From Nocardia brasiliensis (GTDB lineage Bacteria > Actinomycetota > Actinomycetes > Mycobacteriales > Mycobacteriaceae): a stretch of 64,000 nucleotides of DNA. Position 1 is the first letter of the stretch. Every line of letters starts with the position of its first letter. A program made the position numbers and the translations under genes. The stretch lies in contig NZ_CP046171.1 of the NCBI RefSeq assembly GCF_011801125.1, positions 1,488,001 through 1,552,000 of the forward strand, written 5' to 3'. A model generated the notes under the pieces. The model did not search any database, was not told the DNA's origin, and saw only the letters and a list, made by a program, of their open reading frames with translations. This document shows positions 16,493 through 24,926 of this stretch, in pieces.

Positions 16493-16946
16493 GTCGCCAT
16501 GATTTGCACTTGCAGATGAGTGTGCTGACGCGAACCGTCAGGTCTGTATCCGAGTGGGCGAGCCGAAGTCTCGCGACGTCGATCCCGGGACCGGAGAACT
16601 CCCAGCCGAGCCCGTTCCGGCGTGTCGGTGCGACCATTTGTGGCAACATTCGTCGCGGCGCTTTGTGCTTGCAGATGTCGCTTTCATTTCTCTACCTGCG
16701 CGAAGACGAGTGTGCGTGGCGGAAAAGAGATCTCGTAACGGTCGATGAATTGTCAACAGCCCTTTACGTTTGCGAGCGGACGGGTCCGTATTTTCACCCC
16801 GGTGTGCCGCCTTCCGGGACCGCGCCGTGTGGTCCGAGGCGGCGGCGCGATCCGGTCCCGGCGAGCCGACTAAAATGGCGGTAGGGCCCGGTTTCGGCGT
16901 CTCGGGTAATCATGCCGACGCTGTGTCGCCACCTTCTGTGCTTGCA
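16493..16946 (+). repeat. Three-copy dispersed repeat GTCGC-N7-TGYRCTTGCA in a gene-free stretch
   Basis: Between the convergent ends at 16429 and 17000 I see no convincing gene. The stretch holds three direct copies of GTCGC, seven variable bases, then TGCACTTGCA or TGTGCTTGCA, at 16493-16514, 16652-16673 and 16925-16946. The 7-base spacing is kept exactly in all three. They could be binding sites, remnants of a small mobile element or parts of an RNA. A frame spans two copies (16480-16884), but its composition is unlike neighbouring genes and it has no ribosome site. Confidence 0.55.
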
Positions 16947-16999
16947 AACGTCTTATTCATCGGCTTGTAGCCTATGTTCTGTCCAGGGGCGAGCGCGGT

Positions 17000-18343
17000 T
17001 CAGTAGGCGCGCTCAGCGGCCGTGATGCGCCCGGATTCGATTGCGGCAAGCAATGTTTGGTGATCGGCCGCGGTTTGGTCGGCGTAGGCGATGGCGAACT
17101 CGATCATGGCGCGGTCGAAGCTGTCGCCGGTGCCCAGGTAGGCGGCGATAGCGATCCGATCACCGGAGCGGGCGTGCGCCCGAGCGAGTGTGTGCCCACA
17201 GAGCGCCGAGTAGTCGCGCAGATATCGGCGTGGCATCTCCTCGATCGTCGCCGAGCCCTTCATGTCTCGCAGCTGGCGGCAGTAGTAGTGGCGACCGTCC
17301 AATCCGGTTGCCCAGCCGAGGAAGATGTCGCTCGCGGCCTGGGTGAGCCGCTGCCCGTACACCACTCGGTGCCCCTGGTTGCGGAACCTGCTCGGCGCGG
17401 TGTGCGGCGCGAGCACCGATTCCTCGGCCTGTTTCACCTGGAGGAACAGCGGACTGCGACTTTCCCGCCCGGCCAGCAGCGCGATGAAGCAGCGGGTGCC
17501 GACACTGCCGACGCCGACCACTTTGACTGCCGCGTCCAGTATTTCGTGCCGGTCGAGCAGCACTCGACGCTCCTCCACCAGGGTGCTGCGGAAGTCCGCG
17601 AACACCCGCCGCACCGTGTCGGCGTCGACCTGCTCGATCGGGGTCACCAGCGGCGGCCGGTGCCGGATGCGCGGCACGCCGTCGGCGTCGGGCTCGGTGA
17701 GCTTCTCCAGTGCCTGGAGATTGGTGCGGGCCCGCGCCTGTGCGAGTGCTTGATCAACGCTCCTGCGCCGCTTCGGCTTTCGCGCGAATGTCGCCAGCTC
17801 GTCGGCATCGATCTTCTCGTACCAGACCGCGAGCTCGCCGAGCCCGGCCAGCCGTTTCATCGCCGTCCGATAGGCCGAAGCCGCAGCGCCGACCGAGGTT
17901 TCGGCATCGGCATCGGTAAAGCCGTTGGCCCGCGCGGCCACCGCGATACTGGCCGCCAATCTCTTTACGTCCCATTCGAACGGACCGGGCAGCGTTTCGT
18001 CGAAATCGTTGAGGTCGAAGACCAGTGCGCGTTCCGGCGAGGCGAACAGCCCGAAATTCGACAGGTGCGCGTCCCCGCACAACTGCACAGTCAGTCCGGT
18101 GTTCGGCGAGGCGGCGAGGTCCGCCGCCATGATCGCGGGCGCACCGCGCAGAAACGGGAACTGCCCCGCCGCCATGCGCGCGTACCGAATGGGCACCAGT
18201 TCGGGTACCCGGGTAGCGGCCTGCCGCTCCAATATCGTCACCGGATCCGCCCGATCCGCGGGCGGCTCCCATACGCCCAACGCCCGCCGCCCTACCCGCT
18301 TGCGTGCCAGCCGCCCCGCCGCACCCGCCAAGGACTCCGCCAT
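17000..18343 (-). CDS. DUF2252 family protein
   Basis: This 447-residue protein is a standard-length DUF2252 member, with RYARMAAGQFPFLRG, LCGDAHLSNFG and FDLNDFDET, the last two resembling the catalytic and metal-binding motifs of aminoglycoside-phosphotransferase-like kinases. The HLSNFG and NDFDE elements suggest phosphotransfer or nucleotide binding, but no activity is proven for the family. It lies alone, convergent with the repeat stretch. The start at 18343 is the family's normal N terminus. Confidence 0.88.
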   Translation of the reverse strand: MAESLAGAAGRLARKRVGRRALGVWEPPADRADPVTILERQAATRVPELVPIRYARMAAGQFPFLRGAPAIMAADLAASPNTGLTVQLCGDAHLSNFGLFASPERALVFDLNDFDETLPGPFEWDVKRLAASIAVAARANGFTDADAETSVGAAASAYRTAMKRLAGLGELAVWYEKIDADELATFARKPKRRRSVDQALAQARARTNLQALEKLTEPDADGVPRIRHRPPLVTPIEQVDADTVRRVFADFRSTLVEERRVLLDRHEILDAAVKVVGVGSVGTRCFIALLAGRESRSPLFLQVKQAEESVLAPHTAPSRFRNQGHRVVYGQRLTQAASDIFLGWATGLDGRHYYCRQLRDMKGSATIEEMPRRYLRDYSALCGHTLARAHARSGDRIAIAAYLGTGDSFDRAMIEFAIAYADQTAADHQTLLAAIESGRITAAERAY

Positions 18344-18539
18344 TTGCTCAGTCTCTCACCTCGATCGCAACCCTCAGGCAACCACACGCGGGCGGTCCCA
18401 TTTATCGCACGCGCTTCTTCTTCGCGGAGCCCGGCGCGACGACTGCGTCCGGGGGAGAGACTGCGCGGAAGCGGAACGGCTGCGCCGCATCGGTTTCGGT
18501 TGCGCATCCGGCGTGGGTGATCGACAGTGGGATGTCCGA

Positions 18540-18932
18540 GTCCGACAGGGATGCGCTACCTGCCCTGGTGGTCCGGGCTGTCTCGGCGCTGGTGCCGGGC
18601 CCGGCCGCGCACCGGCTGGCCGCACTGTCGAGCGAGCAACGGCGGGGCATGAGTGTCGGCGCTCCCTGGTACGCGCGTTCGGCCATCTGGCCCGTGATCC
18701 GATCGGCTGGCACGAGAAGGTGTGGGCCGACGATCCGTTCGTCCGCGGTGGCTACGGCGCCTTTTTCCCGCCCGGTGTGCTGACCACGGTCGAGTCGGGC
18801 CTGCGGCATCGGGTCGGCGCGATCCACTGGGCGGGCAGCGAAACGGCCGCGGAATGATCGGGTTATATCGAGGGCGCCGTCCGCTCCGGCGAACGTGCGG
18901 CTGCGGAGGTTTCGGCGAACCTGTCCGAATAA
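18540..18932 (+). pseudogene. Decayed flavin monoamine oxidase (C-terminal remnant)
   Basis: Two adjacent frames together spell the end of an FAD amine oxidase: GPAAHRLAALSSEQRR in one frame, then from about 18660 RAFGHLARDPIGWHEKVW, GGYGAFFPPGVLTT and IHWAGSETAAE in the next. The expected Trp after ETAAE is TGA at 18855-18857, and the same frame continues as SGYIEGAVRSGERAAAEV to a TAA at 18930. There is thus at least one frameshift and one nonsense change, and the N-terminal three quarters is missing. From 18933 to 19175 I see nothing else. Confidence 0.75.
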
Positions 18933-19175
18933 TCGGGCAATATTCCCGAAACGGTCGATTGTCCTGGTGATCGCGGGTATTTACCGAAATTCCGGGGTGA
19001 ATAAATCGCCGAATCGGGGACTCGAATCGTAGTCCGATATTGACCTTGGGTACAGGCGCGTTTGCGGAATTTTTACGTGCCGCGCGCAATTGCGACAAAT
19101 AAGTGTGCCCCGAGCGGGAGAAATGTCAGAACGTGATCTGCGTTATGTTGACTGGGATTCTGCCGAGGGCGAACC

Positions 19176-19514
19176 ATGGACCGCATGACGCAGCTAGCAA
19201 ATCTTCAGCAAAGGGTAGTTGGCTTGTCCTCGCCCGCGCTCGTCGCCGTGCTGCTGATGCTGTTCACGGTGGCCGCCGGGTGGGTGGGCGGATCGGGAAC
19301 AGCGGTCGCGGAGCCGGCCGGGTGCAGTACGGATACCTCGGTAGCCAACCAACTGACACTGCGATGCGAGCCCGGCGCGGGGCAGGGCGAACACGCATAC
19401 ATCCGCTGTCGCGACCTGCTCGGTATGCCGCACACCCACATCGGCCTGCCCATCGGCAACGCGGGCGGCTCGTCGACGGCGGTATGCGCCCCGTACGAAA
19501 ACGGTCCGATCTGA
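19176..19514 (+). CDS. Small secreted protein with four cysteines
   Basis: This 112-residue protein has a hydrophobic segment (residues about 19-40, LVAVLLMLFTVAAGWVGG) ending in AVAEPAG, a good signal peptidase site, followed by a mature part of about 65 residues with four Cys, probably two disulfides. GAGG lies 8 bases before the ATG. A hairpin with a T-run follows directly. No family is recognised. It precedes the giant hydrophobic protein on the same strand and may belong to the same envelope module. Confidence 0.65.
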   Translation: MDRMTQLANLQQRVVGLSSPALVAVLLMLFTVAAGWVGGSGTAVAEPAGCSTDTSVANQLTLRCEPGAGQGEHAYIRCRDLLGMPHTHIGLPIGNAGGSSTAVCAPYENGPI

Positions 19515-19518
19515 CCAA

Positions 19519-19541
19519 GCGGGCTGGCCCGCAACCTTTTT
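19519..19541 (+). terminator. Rho-independent terminator
   Basis: GCGGGC-TG-GCCCGC forms a perfect 6-bp stem five bases after the stop of the small secreted protein, followed within a few bases by TTTTT at 19537-19541. It should end or attenuate that transcript before the giant gene. Confidence 0.7.
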
Positions 19542-19638
19542 CGCGTCGTAATGCCCGTATACCGCTCGATCAGGGTCAGGACGCGTCCGACCAGGCACGC
19601 CCTCCAGACAGGGCGCGTTCACGAGAGGCTCCAAGCTG

Positions 19639-22600
19639 ATGCGCGTAGTCACGAAGGAACGTTCACGAGAGACCAAGGCATCCGGACGGCACCGTAAGGT
19701 CGTCCAGCGCTCCCGGCGCGGAATGTATGCCGCCGCCACCTTCGCCTCCATGGCGACCGTCATGATCGGCACCGGCCAGGCCGCCGCCGACGACTTCGGC
19801 ATCCCAGGACTGCCCTCAGGCATCGATCCCGGCAACCTCCAGGGCACGCTGCCCGCTGTCGGCGGTGAAATGGCAAGCCAGATGCTCGATCCCGGGCAGC
19901 AGGCCGCGCTGGACGACGCGATCGGCGTCGCGGGCACGGTCGGTGGCTACACCCCGGCGGCGGGCGACATCAACGCGGCCATCGATGCCTTCCGGGGCGG
20001 CGGCGCACCGCAGCCGCTCAACTTCGGACCCGGCATCGTGCCCGCGGTCGCACCGGCGGGCGCCGAGGGCGCACCGGGCACGGTGGCGGCGCCGGTCGCC
20101 GATCTCGCCGCGACCGCCGCCCAGATCGCCGGTGGTGGCATGCCGCTGGAACGACTCGCGGCATGGGCCGATCAGACCTTCCCCAGCGGTCCGATGCGCG
20201 GACCGGTCGACGACCTGCTCGCCTTCGTCGAACAGGCCACTCAGATGGCCGGCACCCGACGCAGTTCCGCGACGCCTGCCATCGACGATCTGATCAGCCA
20301 GGCCAAGACCCTGTTCGGCTTCCCCAAGGACGGGCCGGACCCGATTCAGGGGCTGCGTGACCTGCTGACCGGAACCACTGCCGGACAACAGAATCCGGCC
20401 ACACCGCAGCTGCCGCCCGGGCTGCTCGCCGTCGCGGCGCCCATGCTCGGCCTGTTGGCGCCGCAATTGGGCGCCATGACACCGGCGCTCGCGTTCATCG
20501 TGCCGCTGCTGGCCATGGCGTCGAATCCGGCGGCAGCGATCGGCGTGGTCTTCACCCAGCTGCGCGACGCGGTGCGCGGCATGGTCTCCGACGCCAGGCA
20601 TCCGGCCGCGCTCGGGCTGCTCGCGCTGCCCGCGATCGCGCTGCTCGGCATCGTGCCGCTGGCCATCGTCGGCGGCCTCGGCCTGGCCGCCGTGCTCACC
20701 CTGGGCGCGGTGGTACTCGGCGCGATTCTGCTCGCGCCCTTGGTGATCGGGGCGCTGATCGTCGGCGGCATCGTGCTCGCGGTACTGGCGATCCCGGTGC
20801 TGATCGTGCTCGCGGTGATCGCGATTCCGGTGCTGCTCATCGCGATTCCGGTGGCCATCGCCGCGTTCACCGTGCTCGCGCCGATCATCCTGGTGGGCGG
20901 CATCGCCGCGATCGCGGTCGCCACCGTCGTCGGAATCGCGCTGGCCGTACTCGCTTTGGCCGCAGGACTGGTGTTCACCATCGTCGGCTTCGTGGTGCTG
21001 ACCGCCGCGGCGCTGCTCGCCTCGATCTTCGTGCCGTTCCTCGGCCTGATCGTGGCGCCGGTGCTGTTCACGGTCGCGCTCGCGTTCCTTGTGGTGAGTC
21101 TGATCGGTACCGCCGCCGCGTTCTTCGGCGTACTCGGTGTCGCCGGATTGCTCACCGCCGCACTGTTCGTCGGCGTCGGGCTGGCCTCCCTGCTCACCCC
21201 GTTCGGGCTCATCGCGCTGCCGATCCTGGCCGTGCTCGCGGTCGTGGCCGTTGTACTGTTCGGCGCGGTCGGACTGGCCGGTGGCGCGATCCTGGCGGTG
21301 GTCGCCCTGGCCGGGCTGCTGGTGCTCTCGGTCGCCGGTGGCGCGGCGGTGATCGTGCTGCTCGCCCTCGCCGTGGTGGCTACCGCACTGCAACTCGTGG
21401 CCGCCGCGCTGGTGTGGGCCGGGCTCTCCGCGGCGGCAATCGCTTTCGCCGCGCTCGGCGCCGTCGGTGTGGCGCTCGCGGTGGTCGGCGGATTGCTCGC
21501 CACGATCGCGCTGGTGATCGCCGTGCCGATCCTCGGCCCGCTGCTGGCGCCGCTGCTGTTCATCGGTCTGGTCGCGATTCCGGCGGCCATCGGGCTGACG
21601 ATGCTGTTCGGCGGGTTCGGCCTGCTCGCGTTCGCGACGTTCGCCGCCAGTGCGACGGCCCTGCTCGCGATCGCGGGTCTGGCCGGGTTCACCCTGCTCG
21701 CGACCCTGGTCTTCATGGTCACCATGCCGTACGCGATCCCGTTCATCCTGCTCGGCGCGCTGGCATTCGCGATCATCACCGGTGCGGGCATCGGCGTGGT
21801 CGCCGCGGCCTTCGTGGTGGCCACCTGGCTCGGCGGCGGCGTGATCGTGCTCGGGCTGCTCGCCTTCGCGCTCGCCGTGGTGGCGACGGTCTTCGCGGGC
21901 GGACTCGTGGTGTCGGCGCTGTCGTTCGTGATGCTCGCGCTCGGGGCGTTGGCGCTGATCGTGATCAATCCGCCGCTGGCGCTGATCGCCCTGCCGTTGC
22001 TGTTCGGCGGTGTCCTGCTCGGCACGCTCGCGACCATCGGCACCGTCGCCGTGGTCAGCACGCTGCTCGGCGGGTTCGTCGCGGCGCTCGGGCTCGGGCT
22101 GGTCGCCGCCTGGATGTTCTTCGGCGTGCTCGCGCTCGGCACGTTCCTCGCCGTCTCGGCGCTGTTCCCGCCGCTGTTGCTGGTCTCGGTGCCGCTCGCG
22201 GCCGCGGCCTTCGTGGTGATGACGGTGCTCGCGTTCGCGACGCTGCTGGTCGGCGGTGTCGGCCTGGGCGCGATCCTGTTGGCGGGCAACCTGATCGCCG
22301 CCGCGCTCGCGGTCGTCGCGGTGGTGGCGACGGGTGCCGTCGCACTGGCCGGGTTCGCCCTCGCCGCGGTGCTCACGCTGCCGTTCCTGGTCTTCGGGCC
22401 GTTCGCGGTGGTGGTCTCCACGGCGTTGTCGCCGATCATCGCGCTGGCGCTGCTCGCGGTCTGGTCGCCGATCCTGGTGGCCGGCCTCGCGATCGCTGCC
22501 CTCGGCATCGGCGCCGGCCTGTTCGGACTCATCGGATTGCCGGTGCTGGCGTTGGCGATCGGGGCGGGACTGGTGGCCATCACCACCGCGCTCGCGGTCA

Positions 22601-24036
22601 CCCTGGTAGCCATCAGCCTGGTGCTCGACTTCGCCACCCTCGGCGTCGTCGCCGCGGTGCTCGCGCCACTGGTCGCCCTGGCGGGTCTCGGTGCGCTTGC
22701 CCTGCTCGCGCTGCCGGTGCTGGCGGTGCTCGCGCTGCCGGTGCTCGGTTTGGCCGCGCTCGGTGCGCTCGCACTCGTCGCGCTGCCGGTGCTGGCCGTT
22801 GCCGCCGTCGTCGCGGTGCCGGTGCTCGGCTTGGCCGCGCTCGGCGTGCTTGCCGCCGTCGCGGTTCCGGTGATCGCGGTGCTCGCGCTTCCGGCGCTGG
22901 CGCTGCTCGCCCTGGTGGGATTGCCGTTGCTCGCACTTGCCGCTCTGGCGGCGCTCGGTGCGACCTTCGTGGCCGGTGCCGCGGCGGGTGCGATCGCCCT
23001 CGCGGTCGCGGTGCTCGGTGTTCTCGCCCTCGGTGCTCCGGTGGCGCTGCTTGCGGTCCTCGCGGTGCTGGCACTCGCGGCCGTCGGCGCTCTCGCGCTG
23101 CTCGCGCTGCCGGTGCTGCTGATCGGCGGCGCGGTCGCCGCCGCGATCGGCGTGCCGCTGGCGATCGTCGGCGCCCTGGCCCTGCTGGCACTGCCCGCGG
23201 TGCTGATCGGTGGTGCGCTGGCCGGGCTGGCCGCCCTCGTCGGTATCCCGTTGGCGGTGCTCGGCGCGCTCGCCATCCCGGTCCTGGTGGTCGGTGGTGC
23301 GCTGCTGGCCCTGGCCGTCGTGGTCGGTATCCCGTTGGCGCTCACCGCCCTTGCGGTGTTCGGCCTTCCTGCGCTGCTGATCGGCGGACTTGTCGCGCTG
23401 GTCGGTGTTCCGCTCGCCGCGGTGGGTGCGCTCGCGCTGCTCGCGCTTCCGGTGCTGCTCGCCGGTGGTGCGTTGGCCGCGCTGGTCGGTATCCCGCTGG
23501 CCGGGCTCGGTTTGTTCGCGCTGATCGAGATTCCGAAGCTGCTGTTCGGTGCGGCGCTCGCGGCCGCGGTCGCCGCGTTGCTGGCCCCGGCGGCCGCCGT
23601 CGGTGTGGCCGCGCTCGTCGTCGCCCCGCTGGTCGCGCTCGCCGCGTTGGTCGGCACCCCGCTGGCAGCGCTCGGCGCGGCCACCGCGGTGGCGCTGGTG
23701 CTCGCGCTGGCGGTGCTGCTCACGCCCGGTGCGCGGGTCGGCATCATCTCAGGTATCCGGGCCGCGCTGGACCGCAACGGGCCGCTCGGCGCCTCCGGTG
23801 GCGGCGCGGCGGCGGCGGGCAGCCAGTTCCTCGACGACATCCCCGACGACCCGTCGCTGGAACAGCTGGCCGCCGCACTGCAAAAGCTGCTGGCCCCGCT
23901 GCCGAGCCAACCGCAGGCCGCCGCGCGACCCGCGGCCGCTCCGATCGCCCATGCCGATCTGCCCTACTCCGGAAAGGGGGCTGCCGAAGCGGTGTCGCGA
24001 GAAAGCGCGCCGCGCCTCGTCAGCGTTTCGCTGTGA
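19639..24036 (+). CDS. Giant exported hydrophobic repeat protein (1465 residues)
   Basis: I do not recognise a family. Residues 1-50 look like a long signal sequence with SRRGMYA before a hydrophobic core and an AAADD cleavage region, possibly Tat-dependent. Residues 51-255 are Ala/Pro/Gly-rich and moderately polar. From about residue 321 to 1365 the chain is almost wholly Ala, Leu, Val, Ile and Gly with regular Pro. By reading through it I find only D997, E1297 and K1300 as charged residues. There are LPVL-type repeats at 1025-1110 and five 28-residue repeats at 1162-1302. The last 100 residues are polar (FLDDIPDDPSLEQL). The length allows some 40 membrane-spanning segments, yet the flanking charges that normally orient helices are missing. 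It heads a run of three more small genes. Confidence 0.85.
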   Translation: MRVVTKERSRETKASGRHRKVVQRSRRGMYAAATFASMATVMIGTGQAAADDFGIPGLPSGIDPGNLQGTLPAVGGEMASQMLDPGQQAALDDAIGVAGTVGGYTPAAGDINAAIDAFRGGGAPQPLNFGPGIVPAVAPAGAEGAPGTVAAPVADLAATAAQIAGGGMPLERLAAWADQTFPSGPMRGPVDDLLAFVEQATQMAGTRRSSATPAIDDLISQAKTLFGFPKDGPDPIQGLRDLLTGTTAGQQNPATPQLPPGLLAVAAPMLGLLAPQLGAMTPALAFIVPLLAMASNPAAAIGVVFTQLRDAVRGMVSDARHPAALGLLALPAIALLGIVPLAIVGGLGLAAVLTLGAVVLGAILLAPLVIGALIVGGIVLAVLAIPVLIVLAVIAIPVLLIAIPVAIAAFTVLAPIILVGGIAAIAVATVVGIALAVLALAAGLVFTIVGFVVLTAAALLASIFVPFLGLIVAPVLFTVALAFLVVSLIGTAAAFFGVLGVAGLLTAALFVGVGLASLLTPFGLIALPILAVLAVVAVVLFGAVGLAGGAILAVVALAGLLVLSVAGGAAVIVLLALAVVATALQLVAAALVWAGLSAAAIAFAALGAVGVALAVVGGLLATIALVIAVPILGPLLAPLLFIGLVAIPAAIGLTMLFGGFGLLAFATFAASATALLAIAGLAGFTLLATLVFMVTMPYAIPFILLGALAFAIITGAGIGVVAAAFVVATWLGGGVIVLGLLAFALAVVATVFAGGLVVSALSFVMLALGALALIVINPPLALIALPLLFGGVLLGTLATIGTVAVVSTLLGGFVAALGLGLVAAWMFFGVLALGTFLAVSALFPPLLLVSVPLAAAAFVVMTVLAFATLLVGGVGLGAILLAGNLIAAALAVVAVVATGAVALAGFALAAVLTLPFLVFGPFAVVVSTALSPIIALALLAVWSPILVAGLAIAALGIGAGLFGLIGLPVLALAIGAGLVAITTALAVTLVAISLVLDFATLGVVAAVLAPLVALAGLGALALLALPVLAVLALPVLGLAALGALALVALPVLAVAAVVAVPVLGLAALGVLAAVAVPVIAVLALPALALLALVGLPLLALAALAALGATFVAGAAAGAIALAVAVLGVLALGAPVALLAVLAVLALAAVGALALLALPVLLIGGAVAAAIGVPLAIVGALALLALPAVLIGGALAGLAALVGIPLAVLGALAIPVLVVGGALLALAVVVGIPLALTALAVFGLPALLIGGLVALVGVPLAAVGALALLALPVLLAGGALAALVGIPLAGLGLFALIEIPKLLFGAALAAAVAALLAPAAAVGVAALVVAPLVALAALVGTPLAALGAATAVALVLALAVLLTPGARVGIISGIRAALDRNGPLGASGGGAAAAGSQFLDDIPDDPSLEQLAAALQKLLAPLPSQPQAAARPAAAPIAHADLPYSGKGAAEAVSRESAPRLVSVSL
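23122..23544 (+). repeat. Five tandem ~84-bp coding repeats (28-residue unit)
   Basis: Within the giant protein, residues 1162-1302 consist of five units of 28, 28, 30, 27 and 28 residues, with consensus IGGALAALVGIPLA, then xxGALALLALPVLL. The DNA copies differ at many third positions, so the repeat is old or under protein-level selection. Each unit has a Gly-Gly turn, a G(I/V)PLA kink and an ALPVLL end, suggesting a repeated membrane hairpin. Confidence 0.75.
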
Positions 24037-24081
24037 CGAATCCTGCTTTGTCCCAATGCATCTAGCGCAAGGAGATCAGAC

Positions 24082-24612
24082 ATGACGCACACAACGGAAA
24101 CCCTGCACCTGGAATACCTCTACGGCCCGCGCTGGCAGGATGCCGTCCGGATCATCGAGCGCTCCGGCCAGCTGACCGCGGCCGAACGCGAGAAGCTGAA
24201 CACCGCAGCCAAACAGATGGTGCAGGACAAGGTTTCGTCGCTGTCCAACGGCACCGGGCTCGGCCTCGAAGGCGGCCTCGCCGGTCTGCTGGCCGGCCTC
24301 GGCCAGGGCGCCAACGCCACGGCGCCCGGTCTGCCGATCAACATCGCCACCGCCACGGCGAAGGCGTTCGGCCGCTCGCGCAACGTGCAGGTCGCCGGGA
24401 TGATCGCGGGCCAGGCCGTCGCGCCCAATTCGGCGGCGGGCCCGGGCGACCTGAGCGGGTTGCTCGAATCGTTCGGTTCGATCGGTGTGGTCACCGTGGT
24501 CGGCCAGGCGGTGACCGCCGCGGTGCTGAGCGACCTCGTCGGGCAGGGCGATTTCACCCAGGACGTCTACGACGAGCTGATGCGTCCGTGGAGCACCAGC
24601 ATCGACGTGTGA
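24082..24612 (+). CDS. Unknown 176-residue protein downstream of the giant gene
   Basis: The first 55 residues are polar and helical (PRWQDAVRIIERSGQLTAAE), followed by two Gly/Ala-rich hydrophobic stretches (EGGLAGLLAGLGQGA and SIGVVTVVGQAVTAAVL) that could be short membrane hairpins. There is no signal peptide. AAGGAG lies 7 bases before the ATG, and the gap to the giant gene is 45 bases, so co-transcription is likely. I know no family for it; it may bind or insert alongside the giant protein. Confidence 0.7.
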   Translation: MTHTTETLHLEYLYGPRWQDAVRIIERSGQLTAAEREKLNTAAKQMVQDKVSSLSNGTGLGLEGGLAGLLAGLGQGANATAPGLPINIATATAKAFGRSRNVQVAGMIAGQAVAPNSAAGPGDLSGLLESFGSIGVVTVVGQAVTAAVLSDLVGQGDFTQDVYDELMRPWSTSIDV

Positions 24613-24641
24613 GCAGCAACGACTAGCGGAAGGCCGGCACC

Positions 24642-24926
24642 ATGTTCGATTCGCGAAACATCGGCTCGGGTGGGCTCGCCACCGATGCGCTCGGCGGTCT
24701 GCTCGATGTGCGATCGGCGCCTGTCACGTTCGGCTACTACGAACAGAACGAGGCCACCGCGGACGCTGGTGTCGAATGGAACACCCGGTCCCGGACCGCC
24801 CCGATCGGGTGGTGGAATCGGCACCGGCACGTGCAGACCGGCTTCGGCATGGCGTTGGTCACGACGCTCGCCTTCGTGCCTGCCGTGCAGAACGCGATTC
24901 TGACGGTGCTGACTCATGTCGGGTAA
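24642..24926 (+). CDS. Unknown 94-residue protein with a C-terminal membrane segment
   Basis: Residues 1-65 are polar with several Trp and Tyr (FGYYEQNE, IGWWNRHRH); residues about 67-92 form one hydrophobic helix (FGMALVTTLAFVPAVQNAIL). GGAAGG precedes the ATG by 8 bases. It begins 29 bases after the 176-residue gene and overlaps the lipoprotein gene by 11 bases, so these genes form one operon. The lack of an N-terminal signal suggests a tail-anchored arrangement. No family recognised. Confidence 0.65.
   Translation: MFDSRNIGSGGLATDALGGLLDVRSAPVTFGYYEQNEATADAGVEWNTRSRTAPIGWWNRHRHVQTGFGMALVTTLAFVPAVQNAILTVLTHVG

Noticed and set aside
16480..16884. 134-codon frame across the repeat stretch
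   Set aside because: It has no ribosome site, mixed composition and no recognisable motif. It was left as non-coding, with the repeats reported instead.
20346..23840. Very long open frame (over 1100 codons) on the minus strand opposite the giant gene
   Set aside because: It is Ser/Thr/Ala/Pro-rich without domains and mirrors the periodic GC-rich codons of the plus-strand gene, as expected for a shadow frame.
21414..24065. Long Arg/Gly/Ala-rich plus-strand frame inside the giant gene
   Set aside because: Its composition is the out-of-frame reading of Leu/Ala/Val codons. The frame used by the signal peptide and operon spacing is the other one.
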